A stretch of 64,000 bases of DNA from Virgisporangium aurantiacum (GCF_016863635.1 NZ_BOPG01000003.1:1-64000), one strand, 5' to 3'; counted from the first letter of the stretch, positions 25,240-35,700 are shown. The notes: generated by a model not told the origin, from the sequence alone. Program-made: numbers and translations.

Positions 25240-26627
25240 GAGCGGCTACGATCCTCCTCGCCCTGGCGCTCACCGGATGCACGGTCGCCGACGTGCCGCT
25301 GCCCGGCGGCGCGCCCGACGGTCCCGCGTACCGGGTCACCGTCGAGTTCCAGGACGTGCTCGACCTGGTGCCGCAGGCCGCGGTGAAGGTCGACGACGTC
25401 ACCGTCGGCAGCGTCGAGAAGATCTGGCTCGCCGGCTGGACGGCCCGGGTCCGCATCCGGATCGGGCGCGACGTCGAACTGCCGGCCAACGCGACCGCGG
25501 CCGTGCGGCAGAGCAGCCTGCTCGGCGAGAAGTACGTGTCGCTCGCCCGGCCCACCACCGAGTCGGCCCGCGGCACGATGACGGACGGCGACACGATCCC
25601 GCTCGCCCGCACCCGCCGCTCCGCCGAGGTGGAGGAGGTGCTGGCCGCGCTCGGCCTGCTGCTCAACGGCGGCGGCCTGGCCCAGCTCCAGACGATCAAC
25701 CGGGAACTCGGCACCGCGCTCGACGGGCGCGAAGCGTCCACAAAGGACCTCCTGCACCAGCTGGACTCGTTCGTCGGCGGGCTGGAGGCGCAGAAGGCCG
25801 ATCTGGTGCGCGCGATCGACGCGCTCGACCGGCTCACCACCCGACTCGCCGACCAGCGCGCGGTGATCGGCAGCGCGCTCGACGCGCTCGGCCCCGGCCT
25901 CACCGTGCTCGCCGACCAGCGCACCCAGTTGACCGGCGCGCTCACCGCGCTCGGCGAACTCGGCGCCGTCGGCACGCGGGTGGTCAACGCCACCCGCGAC
26001 GACCTGCTCGCCAGCCTGCGCGCGCTGCAACCGACCCTCCAGCAGTTGGCCAGCGCCGGCGACAACCTCCCGCGGTCGCTGGACTTCCTGCTGAGCTTCC
26101 CGTTCCCGCCGGGCGTCACCGGCGCGATCGTCGGCGACTACGTGAACCTCGGGGCGACCGCCGACCTGGACGCCGCGCAGATCCTGGCGAACCTCCTCAT
26201 CACCCCGCCGAAGACCGTCCAAACAGGACAGTCGGGCGGCGGCAGGCAGCCGACCCCGCCGGGCGGTGACGACAAAGGCAACAACGGCGGCACGAAGCCG
26301 GTGGTGCCGATCGTCCCGTCGCTGCCGGAGATCCTGCCGATCGGCTGCCTGCCCGTCGTCGGCCCGTTGCTGCCCGGCTGGGTGCCGCCGCAGGGCTGCA
26401 CGGTGCCGCCCGGGTGCGCGCTGCTGCCGCCGACCGCGTCGGCGCCGCCGGGGAGCCTCCGGCCGCCGGGCGGCGTGGTTCCTCCGGGCACCGTGTTCCC
26501 ACCGGGAACCCTGCTGCTGCCCGGCACCATCCTCACGCCGCAGTGCCTGCTGCCCAAGGCGACCGGCGCCGTCGACGCGCAGCGGGGCGGCGTCGCCGAC
26601 CTCCTGCCGGGCGGGCTGGCGCCGTGA
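25236..26627 (+). CDS. mceE: Mce family lipoprotein MceE
   Basis: A 463-residue lipoprotein. The N-terminus MRAATILLALALTGCTVADV ends in an L-T-G-C lipobox, as in the LprK/MceE position of other mce operons, so Cys14 would be lipidated. The MCE domain lies at about residues 35-110 (LVPQAAVKVDDVTVGSVEKI, then LLGEKYVSLA), followed by the helical region. The C-terminal 130 residues are very Pro/Gly-rich with several cysteines, for example GCLPVVGPLLPGWVPPQGC. Coupled to both neighbours by ATGA/GTGA overlaps. Confidence 0.94.
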   Translation: MRAATILLALALTGCTVADVPLPGGAPDGPAYRVTVEFQDVLDLVPQAAVKVDDVTVGSVEKIWLAGWTARVRIRIGRDVELPANATAAVRQSSLLGEKYVSLARPTTESARGTMTDGDTIPLARTRRSAEVEEVLAALGLLLNGGGLAQLQTINRELGTALDGREASTKDLLHQLDSFVGGLEAQKADLVRAIDALDRLTTRLADQRAVIGSALDALGPGLTVLADQRTQLTGALTALGELGAVGTRVVNATRDDLLASLRALQPTLQQLASAGDNLPRSLDFLLSFPFPPGVTGAIVGDYVNLGATADLDAAQILANLLITPPKTVQTGQSGGGRQPTPPGGDDKGNNGGTKPVVPIVPSLPEILPIGCLPVVGPLLPGWVPPQGCTVPPGCALLPPTASAPPGSLRPPGGVVPPGTVFPPGTLLLPGTILTPQCLLPKATGAVDAQRGGVADLLPGGLAP

Positions 26628-27868
26628 TCACGACGTCGGTGCGCATCAAGGTGATCGTGTTCGCGGTGGTGAGCCTGCTCGGCACCGGCTTCGTCGCGGT
26701 GCGGTACGTCGGGCTCGGCGAGCGGCTCCTCGGCCACGGCTACACCGTCTACGTCGACCTGGCCGACGGCGGCGGCATCTTCGCCAACGCGCCGGTGACC
26801 TACCGCGGCGTGCCGGTCGGGCGGGTCACGGCCGTCACCCTGCACGGTACGGGCGCCCGGGTCACGACCAGAATCGAGGACGCAGTGCGCGTCCCCACCG
26901 GCCTCAGAGCCGTTGTGGCGCACCGGTCCGCGGTCGGCGAGCAGTACCTCGACCTGCGCCCCGACCGCGACGGCGGCCCGTACCTGCGCGACGGCGCGGT
27001 GATCCCGCGCGAGCGCACCGGTGTGCCGCTGCCGCCGGAGACGTTGCTCGCCAACCTCGACGCGCTCGTCCGCTCGGTGAACCCCGACGACCTCGCGGTG
27101 GTCATCGACGAACTCGGCGCGGCGTTCGAGGGCAGCGAGACCGCGCTGCGCACCATCCTCGACGCGAGCACGCTCGTTCTCGACGACGCCGTGGCGAACC
27201 TCCCGCAGACCGTCACGCTGATCCGCGACGGCGCGACCGTGCTCCGCACGCAGGCCGAGTCGGCCGAGATGATCCGGCAGTGGGCGGCCGGGCTCGCGCG
27301 GCTGGCGGAGACGGTGCGGGCGTCCGACGGTGACCTGCGCCGGATCCTGGCCGCCGGTCCGCCGGCCGCGACCGAACTGGTCGCGCTGCTCGACGGGCTG
27401 GAGCCGGCGATCGGCGCGCTGCTCGGGAACCTGATCGCGGTCAACGGGGTTGCCGCCCGGCGGTTGGCGGGAATCGAGCACCTGCTGGTGGTGTATCCGC
27501 TCGCGGTCGCGGGCGGCTTCACGGTGACGCCCGGCGACGGAACCGCGCACTTCGGGCTGGCGCTCAACGTCAACGATCCGCCGCCGTGCGTGTACGGCGG
27601 AAAGCCGACGTGCACCGCCGCCGACCAGGCGCGCGGTTCGAACGTGCGCGGCTCGAACAACGCGCCGCGCGCCGGCGCGCCGCCGTCGACGGGCTCGGGC
27701 GCGGAGCCCGCCGACGATCCGTCCACAGTGGCCGGTTACGACCCGGTGACCGGACTGGTGCTCGGGCCGGACGGGCGACCGGTGCAGTTCGGCGGGACCG
27801 GCGGCCAGTACGCGCTCGCCGGCGACCAGTCCTGGAAACAGCTTCTCCTGGCGGGAGTGACATCATGA
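26624..27868 (+). CDS. mceF: Mce family protein MceF
   Basis: A 414-residue last Mce subunit, starting at GTG 26624 over the mceE stop. It has a signal-anchor helix (VIVFAVVSLLGTGFVAVRYV) and an MCE domain at residues 40-118 (YVDLADGGGIFANAPVTYRG, then VGEQYLDLRPDRDG). After a helical domain the C-terminus has PPPCVYGGKPTC, then a low-complexity linker and the segment ATVAGYDPVTG-like GYDPVTGLVLGPDGRPVQFG, characteristic of MceF. It ends overlapping the first Mce-associated gene. Confidence 0.93.
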   Translation: MITTSVRIKVIVFAVVSLLGTGFVAVRYVGLGERLLGHGYTVYVDLADGGGIFANAPVTYRGVPVGRVTAVTLHGTGARVTTRIEDAVRVPTGLRAVVAHRSAVGEQYLDLRPDRDGGPYLRDGAVIPRERTGVPLPPETLLANLDALVRSVNPDDLAVVIDELGAAFEGSETALRTILDASTLVLDDAVANLPQTVTLIRDGATVLRTQAESAEMIRQWAAGLARLAETVRASDGDLRRILAAGPPAATELVALLDGLEPAIGALLGNLIAVNGVAARRLAGIEHLLVVYPLAVAGGFTVTPGDGTAHFGLALNVNDPPPCVYGGKPTCTAADQARGSNVRGSNNAPRAGAPPSTGSGAEPADDPSTVAGYDPVTGLVLGPDGRPVQFGGTGGQYALAGDQSWKQLLLAGVTS

Positions 27869-28641
27869 CGCTGAAGCTCATCAAGGGCGGCTCACCCGAG
27901 GACCCGGCCGAGACGGAACCGGGCAGCCGGACGCACACCGCCCGCCGCCGCACCGGCAGCCGCCGCACGGTGACCCGCCGCACGCCGCCCGGCCGCGATC
28001 CCGTCGCCGAGGTGCTCGAGCGGCTCGACGAGGAACCCGTCGAGGCCCCCGCCGAGGGCCCAGCCGATGGCCCAGCCGAGGAGAAGCCACGGATTCCGCG
28101 GCAGCGGCGCCGCGCTGTCCGGCGTCCGGTAGAACCACCGGCACCGCGACGGCGCTGGACCGGCCGACCGAGCCGGACCACCGCGGCACTGTTGCTCGTG
28201 CTCTGCGCGGCGCTGGCCGGCGCCGCGTTCTTCGGCGTGAAGTGGTACGGCGACCGCGAGACCGAGCGGGCGCAGCGGCAGGCGGTCGCCGCCGCCAAAC
28301 AGGCCACCGTCGACTTCGTGTCGGTCAGCGCGGCCAGCGTCGACCGCGACCTGCAACGGATTCTCGCCGGCACCACCGGCGACTTCCGCGACGAGTTCAG
28401 CCGCGGCCAGTCGCAGGTGCGGGCCGCCGTGGTGGAGAACAACGTGCAGTCGCAGGGCACCGTGCTGCGCGCGGCGCTGCTGTCGGGCGACCGCCGGCGC
28501 GCCACGGTGCTCGTCGCGATCGACGCGACCGTGCGCAACGCCAACGCGCCGGACGGCCGCCAGTCGCACTACCGGATCCAGGTGGAACTCGCGCGCAAGG
28601 ACGGCGCGTGGCTCGTGTCGCGACTGCAGTTCGTGGGGTGA
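27865..28641 (+). CDS. Mce-associated membrane protein (first)
   Basis: A 258-residue protein. The first 95 residues are cytoplasmic, Arg- and Glu/Pro-rich and probably disordered. One membrane helix (ALLLVLCAALAGAAFFGV, about residues 110-127) is followed by a roughly 120-residue extracytoplasmic domain of the Mce-associated (Mas, SnoaL/NTF2-like) fold: VDFVSVSAASVDRDLQRIL, FRDEFSRG, then a beta region. Such proteins follow mce operons and are thought to stabilise the importer. ATGA overlap with mceF. Confidence 0.87.
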   Translation: MTLKLIKGGSPEDPAETEPGSRTHTARRRTGSRRTVTRRTPPGRDPVAEVLERLDEEPVEAPAEGPADGPAEEKPRIPRQRRRAVRRPVEPPAPRRRWTGRPSRTTAALLLVLCAALAGAAFFGVKWYGDRETERAQRQAVAAAKQATVDFVSVSAASVDRDLQRILAGTTGDFRDEFSRGQSQVRAAVVENNVQSQGTVLRAALLSGDRRRATVLVAIDATVRNANAPDGRQSHYRIQVELARKDGAWLVSRLQFVG

Positions 28642-28646
28642 GGAAC

Positions 28647-29111
28647 GTGAAGCGGAAACTGTTGATCGCAGCGATCGTGCTGGCGCTCGCGGGCGCGGGC
28701 GCCGCCTGGTGGGCCGACCGCTCGGCCGGCCGGCGCGACGCGGCGGTGCGCGCGGCCCTCGCCGCGTCGACCGCGGCGGCGCAGGCCATCTTCTCGTACG
28801 ACTACCGCAGCTTCGACACGAGTGTCGCGAATGGACGGTCGTTCGTCACCGGCGGCTTCGCCGACGAGTACGGCCAGACCACCGCCGCGCTCAAGAACAC
28901 CGCCGTGGCCGAGAAGGCCGTGGTGCGGGCGGCGGTGTCGGCCGCCGGTGTCGTGTCGGCGACACGCGACCGGGTGGAACTGCTGCTGTTCCTCAACCAG
29001 TACCGCCGCAACGCGAACATCGACGGCGAGAAGGTCGACCAGAACCGCGTGGTGATCACGATGGTGCCGGTGCGGGGCGACTGGAAGGTGACGGCTGCTT
29101 CCGCTATTTGA
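28647..29111 (+). CDS. Mce-associated membrane protein (second)
   Basis: A 154-residue protein starting at GTG 28647, five nt after the preceding stop, with AGGA just upstream. One membrane helix (LLIAAIVLALAGAGAAWWA) is followed by the Mas-type extracytoplasmic domain (AQAIFSYDYRSFDTSVANG, FADEYGQTT, then strands ending VRGDWKVTAAS). It is paralogous in layout to the gene before it. It closes the tightly coupled mce operon; the 157 bp that follow hold no gene. Confidence 0.86.
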   Translation: MKRKLLIAAIVLALAGAGAAWWADRSAGRRDAAVRAALAASTAAAQAIFSYDYRSFDTSVANGRSFVTGGFADEYGQTTAALKNTAVAEKAVVRAAVSAAGVVSATRDRVELLLFLNQYRRNANIDGEKVDQNRVVITMVPVRGDWKVTAASAI

Positions 29112-29268
29112 CACCTAGCCGACAGAACATCCGGGTAGCTCGATGGGACGATGGCTCTCCCGTATTCGTGCCGCCCAGAACCCACGGTGAACCCGGAGCC
29201 GGGTCGGAACGTTGGTGAGGGTGCAAGGCCACCCCCAGGACGTTGCAGATCCGAGAAGGAGACACCCC

Positions 29269-31155
29269 GTGGCACCGGAGATCGTCGGGCGCGAAGGTCC
29301 CAACACAGGCACGAGCGTCCGCGTCGGTGATGCGCCGGTCACCTTCGGTCGTAAACCCGACAACACCGTGGTCGTCACGAGCCGGGCGGCGTCGCGCTAC
29401 CACGCCGAGGTGCGCCGCGAAGACGGCCGGTACGTGCTGGTCGACCTCGGCAGCAGCAACGGCACGCTGGTCAACGGCCGGCGTATCAAGGAGTACGTGC
29501 TGCGGCCGGGCGACCTGTTCGCGATCGGCAACGAGACGTTCTGCTTCGAGGTGGCCGAGGTGACGCGCACCGTCCTCGGGCTGCCGCCCGTGAAGCCGAT
29601 CGATCCGGTGGTAGCCGCGACGGTGCCGGTGCTCAACGTCACCGTCTCCGGTGGCGGGCCGGTCGGGCTGAGCCTGGCCCTGCTGCTCGAGCACATCATG
29701 GGCGCGCGGGTCGCGGTCACCGTCTACGATGCGCGCTGGACCACCGACGGCGACACGGTGGTGTGGAAGAACGAGGCGGCCGGCAACGTGCGGCGGCAGC
29801 AGGTCGTCACCGTGCAGAGCCGCCAGTACCTCAACCTGCCCGAGCACATCCAGGAGCGGCTGTTCCAGGCCGGCGCGTTCACCGAGATGTGGCCGGCCGG
29901 CCCCGACTCCGTACAAGGCGCAGGCCCGCGCAACGTGCGCATCGCGTACGTCGAGGACACGCTGCTGGAGCTCGCCAACGAATCGGCGCGCATCACGCTC
30001 GTCCCGGAGAAGTTCGACCCGGCCGAGCGCCGCGCCGAAATGACCGGCTCGCACGTGCTCGCGATCTGCGAGGGCAGCCGGTCGCGCACCCGCGACTTCT
30101 TCGCACCGAAGTTCGGCACCGCCGACAAGTCCATCTACTCGCTCGACGGCGAGCACCTGCAGGACGTCGTGCTCGGGCTGCGGGTCAAGTCGACGCTGAC
30201 CGACCCGATGAGCGTGCTGCTCACCGTCGCGCAGAACCGGTTCCTGCTGAACTCGTTGCGCGGCGAGGGCTTCCTCAACATGCGCCTCACCGACGCCGAG
30301 GCGCAGGAGGTCGTCGGCATCGACCCGGTGCGGCGGACGTTCGAGGAGTGCATCGCGTCGCGCCCGTGCGTGATGGGCCGCGACGAGCACGGCGACTTCA
30401 AGTGCTCGACCCACAGCTCGCTGTTCCTGCCGGCGCTGGTGCGCGGGTCGGCGCTGTGGCGCCGGGTGCTGGAGGGCCTGCGGTTGTTCGGCGTCGCCGA
30501 GGCCGACCTCAGCGCGGTGACCGCGTTCCGGCTCGACATGGTGCAGCGTCCCCGGTTCACCGCCGAACTGTTCTCCCCCACCGCGCGCACGCCGGGCACG
30601 TACGGGTTCCTGCTCGGTGACGCGGCCAACGCCATCCACTTCTGGCCCGGCCGCGGGCTCAACAGCGGGCTGGCGTCGGCGATCTCGCTGGCCCGGTCGC
30701 TCGGCGCCGCCTGGCGCGGGCGCCCGTTCCGCGACGCCGACTTCATCCGCCACGAGGCGGCGATGTCGATGCTCCAGTACCGGCACAAGAGCCGCGCCTG
30801 GAAGTCGATGGTCACGTTCGACGAGGACGGGAACAGCAAGGCGATCAAGACGACGATCGCCGAGAGCATCGAGGCGCCGCTCGACGCCGGATTCGACCTC
30901 GACGCCGCCGTCGAGGGCCTGATGGAACGGCTGCGGCAGATCCGTGGCCGGCTGACCGGCCGCCTCGCCGACCTGCCCGACGACGACACGCTGCGCGCCC
31001 ACCTGCGGACCCTGCGCCCGGAGACGCTGCGGACGCTGGTCGACAGCGGCCCCTGGGACACGATGATCGTCGGCGGCGAAGAGGTCGACATCGACATCTT
31101 CTACCGGCCCGACCCGCAGGCCGCGCCGGACGAGAGGGTGCTCACACGCAGCTGA
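29269..31155 (+). CDS. FHA domain fused to FAD-dependent oxidoreductase
   Basis: A 628-residue cytoplasmic protein. GTG 29269 is chosen because GAGAAGGAGA lies seven nt upstream. Residues 8-95 form a forkhead-associated domain with all hallmark loops (VTFGRKPDN, SRAASRYHAEV, LGSSNGTLVNGRRI), a phosphothreonine reader. From about residue 122 an FAD/NAD-binding Rossmann fold begins (VTVSGGGPVGLSLALLLEHI). It includes a DG-type region and, near residue 449, GDAANAIHFWPGRGLNSGLA, the flavin monooxygenase ribityl-binding motif. A C-terminal helical extension of about 120 residues follows. The pairing of FHA with a monooxygenase-like module suggests control by Ser/Thr kinases. Position after the mce operon hints at lipid or sterol oxidation, but this is inference. 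Confidence 0.85.
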   Translation: MAPEIVGREGPNTGTSVRVGDAPVTFGRKPDNTVVVTSRAASRYHAEVRREDGRYVLVDLGSSNGTLVNGRRIKEYVLRPGDLFAIGNETFCFEVAEVTRTVLGLPPVKPIDPVVAATVPVLNVTVSGGGPVGLSLALLLEHIMGARVAVTVYDARWTTDGDTVVWKNEAAGNVRRQQVVTVQSRQYLNLPEHIQERLFQAGAFTEMWPAGPDSVQGAGPRNVRIAYVEDTLLELANESARITLVPEKFDPAERRAEMTGSHVLAICEGSRSRTRDFFAPKFGTADKSIYSLDGEHLQDVVLGLRVKSTLTDPMSVLLTVAQNRFLLNSLRGEGFLNMRLTDAEAQEVVGIDPVRRTFEECIASRPCVMGRDEHGDFKCSTHSSLFLPALVRGSALWRRVLEGLRLFGVAEADLSAVTAFRLDMVQRPRFTAELFSPTARTPGTYGFLLGDAANAIHFWPGRGLNSGLASAISLARSLGAAWRGRPFRDADFIRHEAAMSMLQYRHKSRAWKSMVTFDEDGNSKAIKTTIAESIEAPLDAGFDLDAAVEGLMERLRQIRGRLTGRLADLPDDDTLRAHLRTLRPETLRTLVDSGPWDTMIVGGEEVDIDIFYRPDPQAAPDERVLTRS

Positions 31156-31188
31156 ACCTCAACTGCCCGGCACGGCCGCCGATGGCCG

Positions 31189-32715
31189 GTGGTGACCTCG
31201 ACGGAACCGGCTGGCAGGCGTCCCCTGGCGTGGTTCCTGTGGTGGCAGGGGCTGCTGATCGTGGTGATGGTGGCGCTCGCCGCGGCCGGTCACGACCTGG
31301 CCGCCACCGTGGTCGCCGCCGCGACGGGGCTGTCGGCGGCCGGTGCGGTGGTCGTCGGCGTCCGGTGGTTCCGGCCGGCTCGACCGGCCGCGTGGCTGCT
31401 CCTCGCCGGCGCGCAGGTCGGGTTCGTCGCCGGGATCGTGATCTTCATGATCGACGACCGGCTGCTGCCCGGTCAGTCGTTCCCCGGTCCGGCCGACGCG
31501 ACCTACCTCGTCGGCCAGTATCCGCTGATCATCGCCGCGCTGGTGCTGTTCGTCCGGGCGCGCAGCCCGGGGTGGCAGCGGGCCGCGCTCATCGACGCCG
31601 CCGTGCTCGCGACCAGCGCCGCGCTCGCCGCGTGGGTGTACCTGCTGCGACCGGCCACCGCGGAGTTCGGCACCGGCGCGACCGGCGGCCTGATCATCGT
31701 GGTGACGTACCCGGTCATGGACCTGATCGTCCTCGCGGTCGCGCTCCGGTTCACCCTCGGCGGCGGTGAGCGCGTACCGGCCCGGTCGCTGCTCCTGGGC
31801 TCGTTCGCCGTGTCGCTGGCGACCGACACGCTGTACCTGCTGGAGCGCATCGCCGGCACGTTCACCCCCGAGTCACCGACGTCGGCCGGGTACATCGTCG
31901 CCGGCGTCCTGCTCGGAGCCGCGGCGCTGCACCCGTCAATGACCGGGCTCGCCGAGCGCGTCGACGCGCCGCCGCTCGAACCGACGCCGGCCCGGCTCGG
32001 CCTGCTCGCGGCGGGTGCCCTCATCGCACCGGTGATCCTGGTGGTCGAGCACCTCCGCGGCACCTTGCGGGACGTGCTCGTGATCGCGGCCGCCTGCGCG
32101 GTGCTGTTCCTGCTCGTCTTCGTGCGGATGTCCGGACTCGTCGCGGCGCACCGGCGGCACGCGATCACCGACCCGCTCACCGGGCTGTACACGCGGCGGT
32201 TCTTCGGACCCACGCTGGCGGTCGAGGTCACCCGGTCCGGCCGCAGCGGCGTTCCGTTGGGTCTCCTGCTGCTCGACGTCGACCACTTCAAACGGATCAA
32301 CGACGGCTTCGGCCATCCGGCCGGTGACGCGGTCCTGCGGGTCGTGGCGGCGCGGCTCACCGGGCGGTGCCGGTCGGGCGACATCGTGGCGCGGTACGGC
32401 GGCGAGGAGTTCGCGGTGCTGGTGCCGGGCGCCGGCCCCGACCGGATCGCGGAGATCGCCGAGGGGCTGCGGCGCGCGATGACCGAACCGATGCCGATCG
32501 GCGACGGGCAGGAGGTGGCCGTCACCGTGTCGATCGGTACCGCGACCGTGCCGGCCGACGCCGGGTCGCCGGAGGACGTGGTGCGGTTGGCCGACATGGC
32601 GCTGTACGCCGCCAAGGAAGGCGGGCGCAACCGCGTGATGGCCGTTCCCGCTCACGCCGTGAGGGCCGGGAACGGCGCCGGCTCGACCTCGATGTCGGCC
32701 ATGCTCTCGGTGTAG
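31189..32715 (+). CDS. Membrane-bound diguanylate cyclase (GGDEF)
   Basis: A 508-residue protein making cyclic di-GMP. Residues 1-300 contain about nine hydrophobic helices, a MASE-like membrane sensor. The C-terminal GGDEF domain has the family start ITDPLTGLYTRRFF, the substrate segment LLLLDVDHFKRINDGFGHP, and the active-site signature RYGGEEFAVL (GGEEF at about residues 403-407). RSGD, five residues before GGEEF, fits the RxxD inhibitory site, so both activity and product feedback look intact. Start GTG 31189 is weakly supported (no clear ribosome site). Its 3' end overlaps the convergent regulator gene by 64 bp. Confidence 0.92.
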   Translation: MVTSTEPAGRRPLAWFLWWQGLLIVVMVALAAAGHDLAATVVAAATGLSAAGAVVVGVRWFRPARPAAWLLLAGAQVGFVAGIVIFMIDDRLLPGQSFPGPADATYLVGQYPLIIAALVLFVRARSPGWQRAALIDAAVLATSAALAAWVYLLRPATAEFGTGATGGLIIVVTYPVMDLIVLAVALRFTLGGGERVPARSLLLGSFAVSLATDTLYLLERIAGTFTPESPTSAGYIVAGVLLGAAALHPSMTGLAERVDAPPLEPTPARLGLLAAGALIAPVILVVEHLRGTLRDVLVIAAACAVLFLLVFVRMSGLVAAHRRHAITDPLTGLYTRRFFGPTLAVEVTRSGRSGVPLGLLLLDVDHFKRINDGFGHPAGDAVLRVVAARLTGRCRSGDIVARYGGEEFAVLVPGAGPDRIAEIAEGLRRAMTEPMPIGDGQEVAVTVSIGTATVPADAGSPEDVVRLADMALYAAKEGGRNRVMAVPAHAVRAGNGAGSTSMSAMLSV

Positions 32716-35700
32716 CGCCGGTAGGCGCGGCGCGCCTCGCCGTGCCGGCCGCCGGCGCGGAGCACCGCCACCAGGCGCAGGTGCGCCGGCTCGTCGTGCG
32801 GGTCGTGACCGAGCAGCCGGAGCAGGTACTGCACGGCGGTATCGGTGTCGCCGTCCGACGCGGCGAGATCGGCCAGCGTGCGCGCCACGCGCAGGTACGT
32901 GGCCCGGGCCTCGTCGCGCAGGCCGGCGCTCCAGGCCGCGTACGGGTCGTCGCTGAGGAAGTCACCGGTGTAGGCGACCTCGGCGCCGACGAGCGCGGCG
33001 CGGGCCCGGGCCGGTTGGCCGGCGGCGAGCAGGCGCGTGCCGTCGTCGGCGGTGCGCAGGAACGTGAGGACGTCGACGTCGAGCGTGCCGAGGCGCAACC
33101 GGGCGCGGTCGGCCACCACGTAGCGGTCCGGCTCGAACCGGCGGGTCGGGTCGAGCACCGCCCGCAGCGTCGACAGCGCGACCGACAACCGGTTCGGCAG
33201 CCGCTCCGTCGGCTCGCCCGGCCACAGTGTCTCGGCGACGCTGTCGCGGGAGACCATGCGGCCGCGGCTCGCGACCAGGATCGTCAACAGGTCGCGGGCC
33301 TTGCGGGAGCGCCACTCCTCGACGGTCACCGGCACGCCGTCCCGCAGCAGTTCGAACCCGCCGAGCGTGCGCAGCCGCACCGACGGCGGCGGGTGCTGGC
33401 CCGCGAGCCAGCGCAACGGCCCGGCGGCGTGCCGGCTGTCGGCGGCACGCACGGCCATCAACTGCAACCGGTGCTCGGCGGCGCCGGCCGGCCCGCCGGT
33501 GAGCCGCGCCCGCAGGTACTCGTTGACGGCCGCGCCCGGCTCGTGCTCCATGCCCCGCCACAGGTCGGCGGCCTCGGCCAGCCGGGCCACCCGGCCCTCC
33601 GGCGGACCGGCGAGCGCGGCCAGTTCGATCGCCTCGGCCATCCGCGGACCCTGCCGGCGCGTACCCGCCGCCGCGAGCGCCCGTTCGGCCCATCCGGCGG
33701 CGGCCTCCGGCGCGCCCCGGATCAGCGCGATCCAGCCGGCCGCGAGCGTCACCTCCGCCTCGGCGATGCCCTTGTCGACGTCGAGCGCCTCGGCGACGAG
33801 CGCGTCGGCGCGGTCCGGGTCATCGTCCACAATGGACCTGGCCAGCCCGGCCAGCGCCGGCACCGAACTCTGCCGGTCGCTGCCCGCCCGCGCGTGCGTC
33901 ACCGCCTCCTCGTAGGTCGCGCGGGCCAGTTCCAGGTTGCCCCGCGCCCGGTGCAGGTCGGCCGAGGCGAGCAGCGGGTACGCCGCCATCCGGCTGCCCA
34001 GCCGCCGGCAGATCGCCAGCGCCGTGCCGAAGTCGGTGACCGCCTCGTCGAGCCGCCCCAGCGCGAACGTCGCCACGCCCCGGTTGGCGGTCGCCAACGC
34101 GAGACTCGACGGCGACCCGGTGAGCTCGGCCAACCGGATCGCCTCGTCGAACTCGCGGACGGCGGACCGGAACTGGCCCGCCTCCGACAGCCGGGACCCG
34201 TTGTTGTTCCGCACCCGCATCAACGCGAGCACGTCGCCCGCCCGCGTCGCGGCGCGGATCGCCTGCTCGTAATGCATCGCGTTGCCGTTCTGGTCACCGT
34301 CCATCGCGGCGACCATGCCGCACGTGATGTGCGCGGTGGCGAGCGCGGAGTCGTCGCCGCTCGCCTGTGCTGCGTCGAGCGCGGCGGTCGCGGCCTCCCG
34401 GCACCGCCGCGCGTCGTGGCGCAGCCAGTGGATCGCGGCGGTCCAGCTGAGCAGCAGCGCGCGGTCCGTATCGCTGTCGGTGTCTCTGTCGGTGTCTTTG
34501 TCGGCGTCTCTGTCGGCGTCTCTGTCGGCGTCTCTGTCGGCGTCTCTGTCGGCGTCTCTGTCGGCGTCTCTGTCGGCGCGCTCAGTCGCCGCGAGCGCGG
34601 CGTCGAGTTCGCCGCGGTCGTAGTGGATGACCGCGAGCCGCCACGCCAACCCCGCCGGCAACGGCCCGGCACCCGGATCGGCCGCCCGGAAATGCGCCAG
34701 CGCCGAGTCCCAGTCGCCCTGGATGTGCCGCGCCTGCCCGGCGACCATGTGCACGGCCGGCGGCAACGATCCGCCGGGGATCCGCGCGACCGCCGCGCTC
34801 ACCGCAGCACTCACCGCGGCGGCCTCGCCGGCGGCCAGCAGCGCGGCGCCGTGCTCGGCGAGGTGCCCGGTGAGCGCGGCCGGGTCGTCGAGCACGAGGA
34901 TCGCCCGCAGCGCCTCGGCCGGCCGGCCGCGCTCGTGGAAGGCCCGGGCCGCGGCGGCCGCGAACGCGCGGCGCCGGTCGTCGGTCGCGCTGGCGGCGGC
35001 GGTCCTTCCGGCGGCGGCAAGAAGCGGGGGGACGGCGTAAGCGCGGTCGGGCACGTCCTCCACGAGCGTCAACAGTCCCCGGTTGGCGAGGTCGCGCAGA
35101 TCCGCCTCGGTGATGTCGAGCCCGGCCGCCCGGCACATGGCACCGGTGAACCGCGGCTGCCCGCCGGCCACCCACCACAGTGGACGGATCCGCTCGGCGC
35201 CGCTCGCGACCACCTCCTCGGCGAGATAGTCGACAGTGTCCACTGTGGTCGGTGTCATCGCGTCCAGGTGGGCGAGCCGGTCCTTCTGCGGCACCCGGCC
35301 CAGCGTCTCGGCCAGCAACCGGACGGCGGCCGGCCAGCCACCGGTGTACCGCTGCACCGCGCCGGCGAGTTCCCGGCCGTCCGGCCCGAGCGCGCCGGCC
35401 AGCACCTCGGCGGTCTGCCCGGCGGAGAACGCGAGATCGGCGGCTGCGACGTCGCTGAGGAGGCCGCGGCCGCGCAGTTCGGCGAGCGGGACGGGTGCCG
35501 GCGTCCGCGTGGCGAGCACCAGGTGCAACCGGGCCGGAAGCTGCCGGGTGAGCGCCGTGAGCAACGCCGCCGACAGGCCGGCCAGGTGCTCGCACCCGTC
35601 GAGCACCAGCACGAGCGGCTCGGTGAGCGCGCGTTCCACCGCGTCGGCGATCGCTTCGGCGGTGGCGTCGGCCGTGCGGTCGCTGGCCGCGTCGGGCCCG

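Noticed and set aside
34465..34572. CRISPR-like repeat array
   Set aside because: The 12-bp units are contiguous with no spacers and keep the reading frame of a protein gene.
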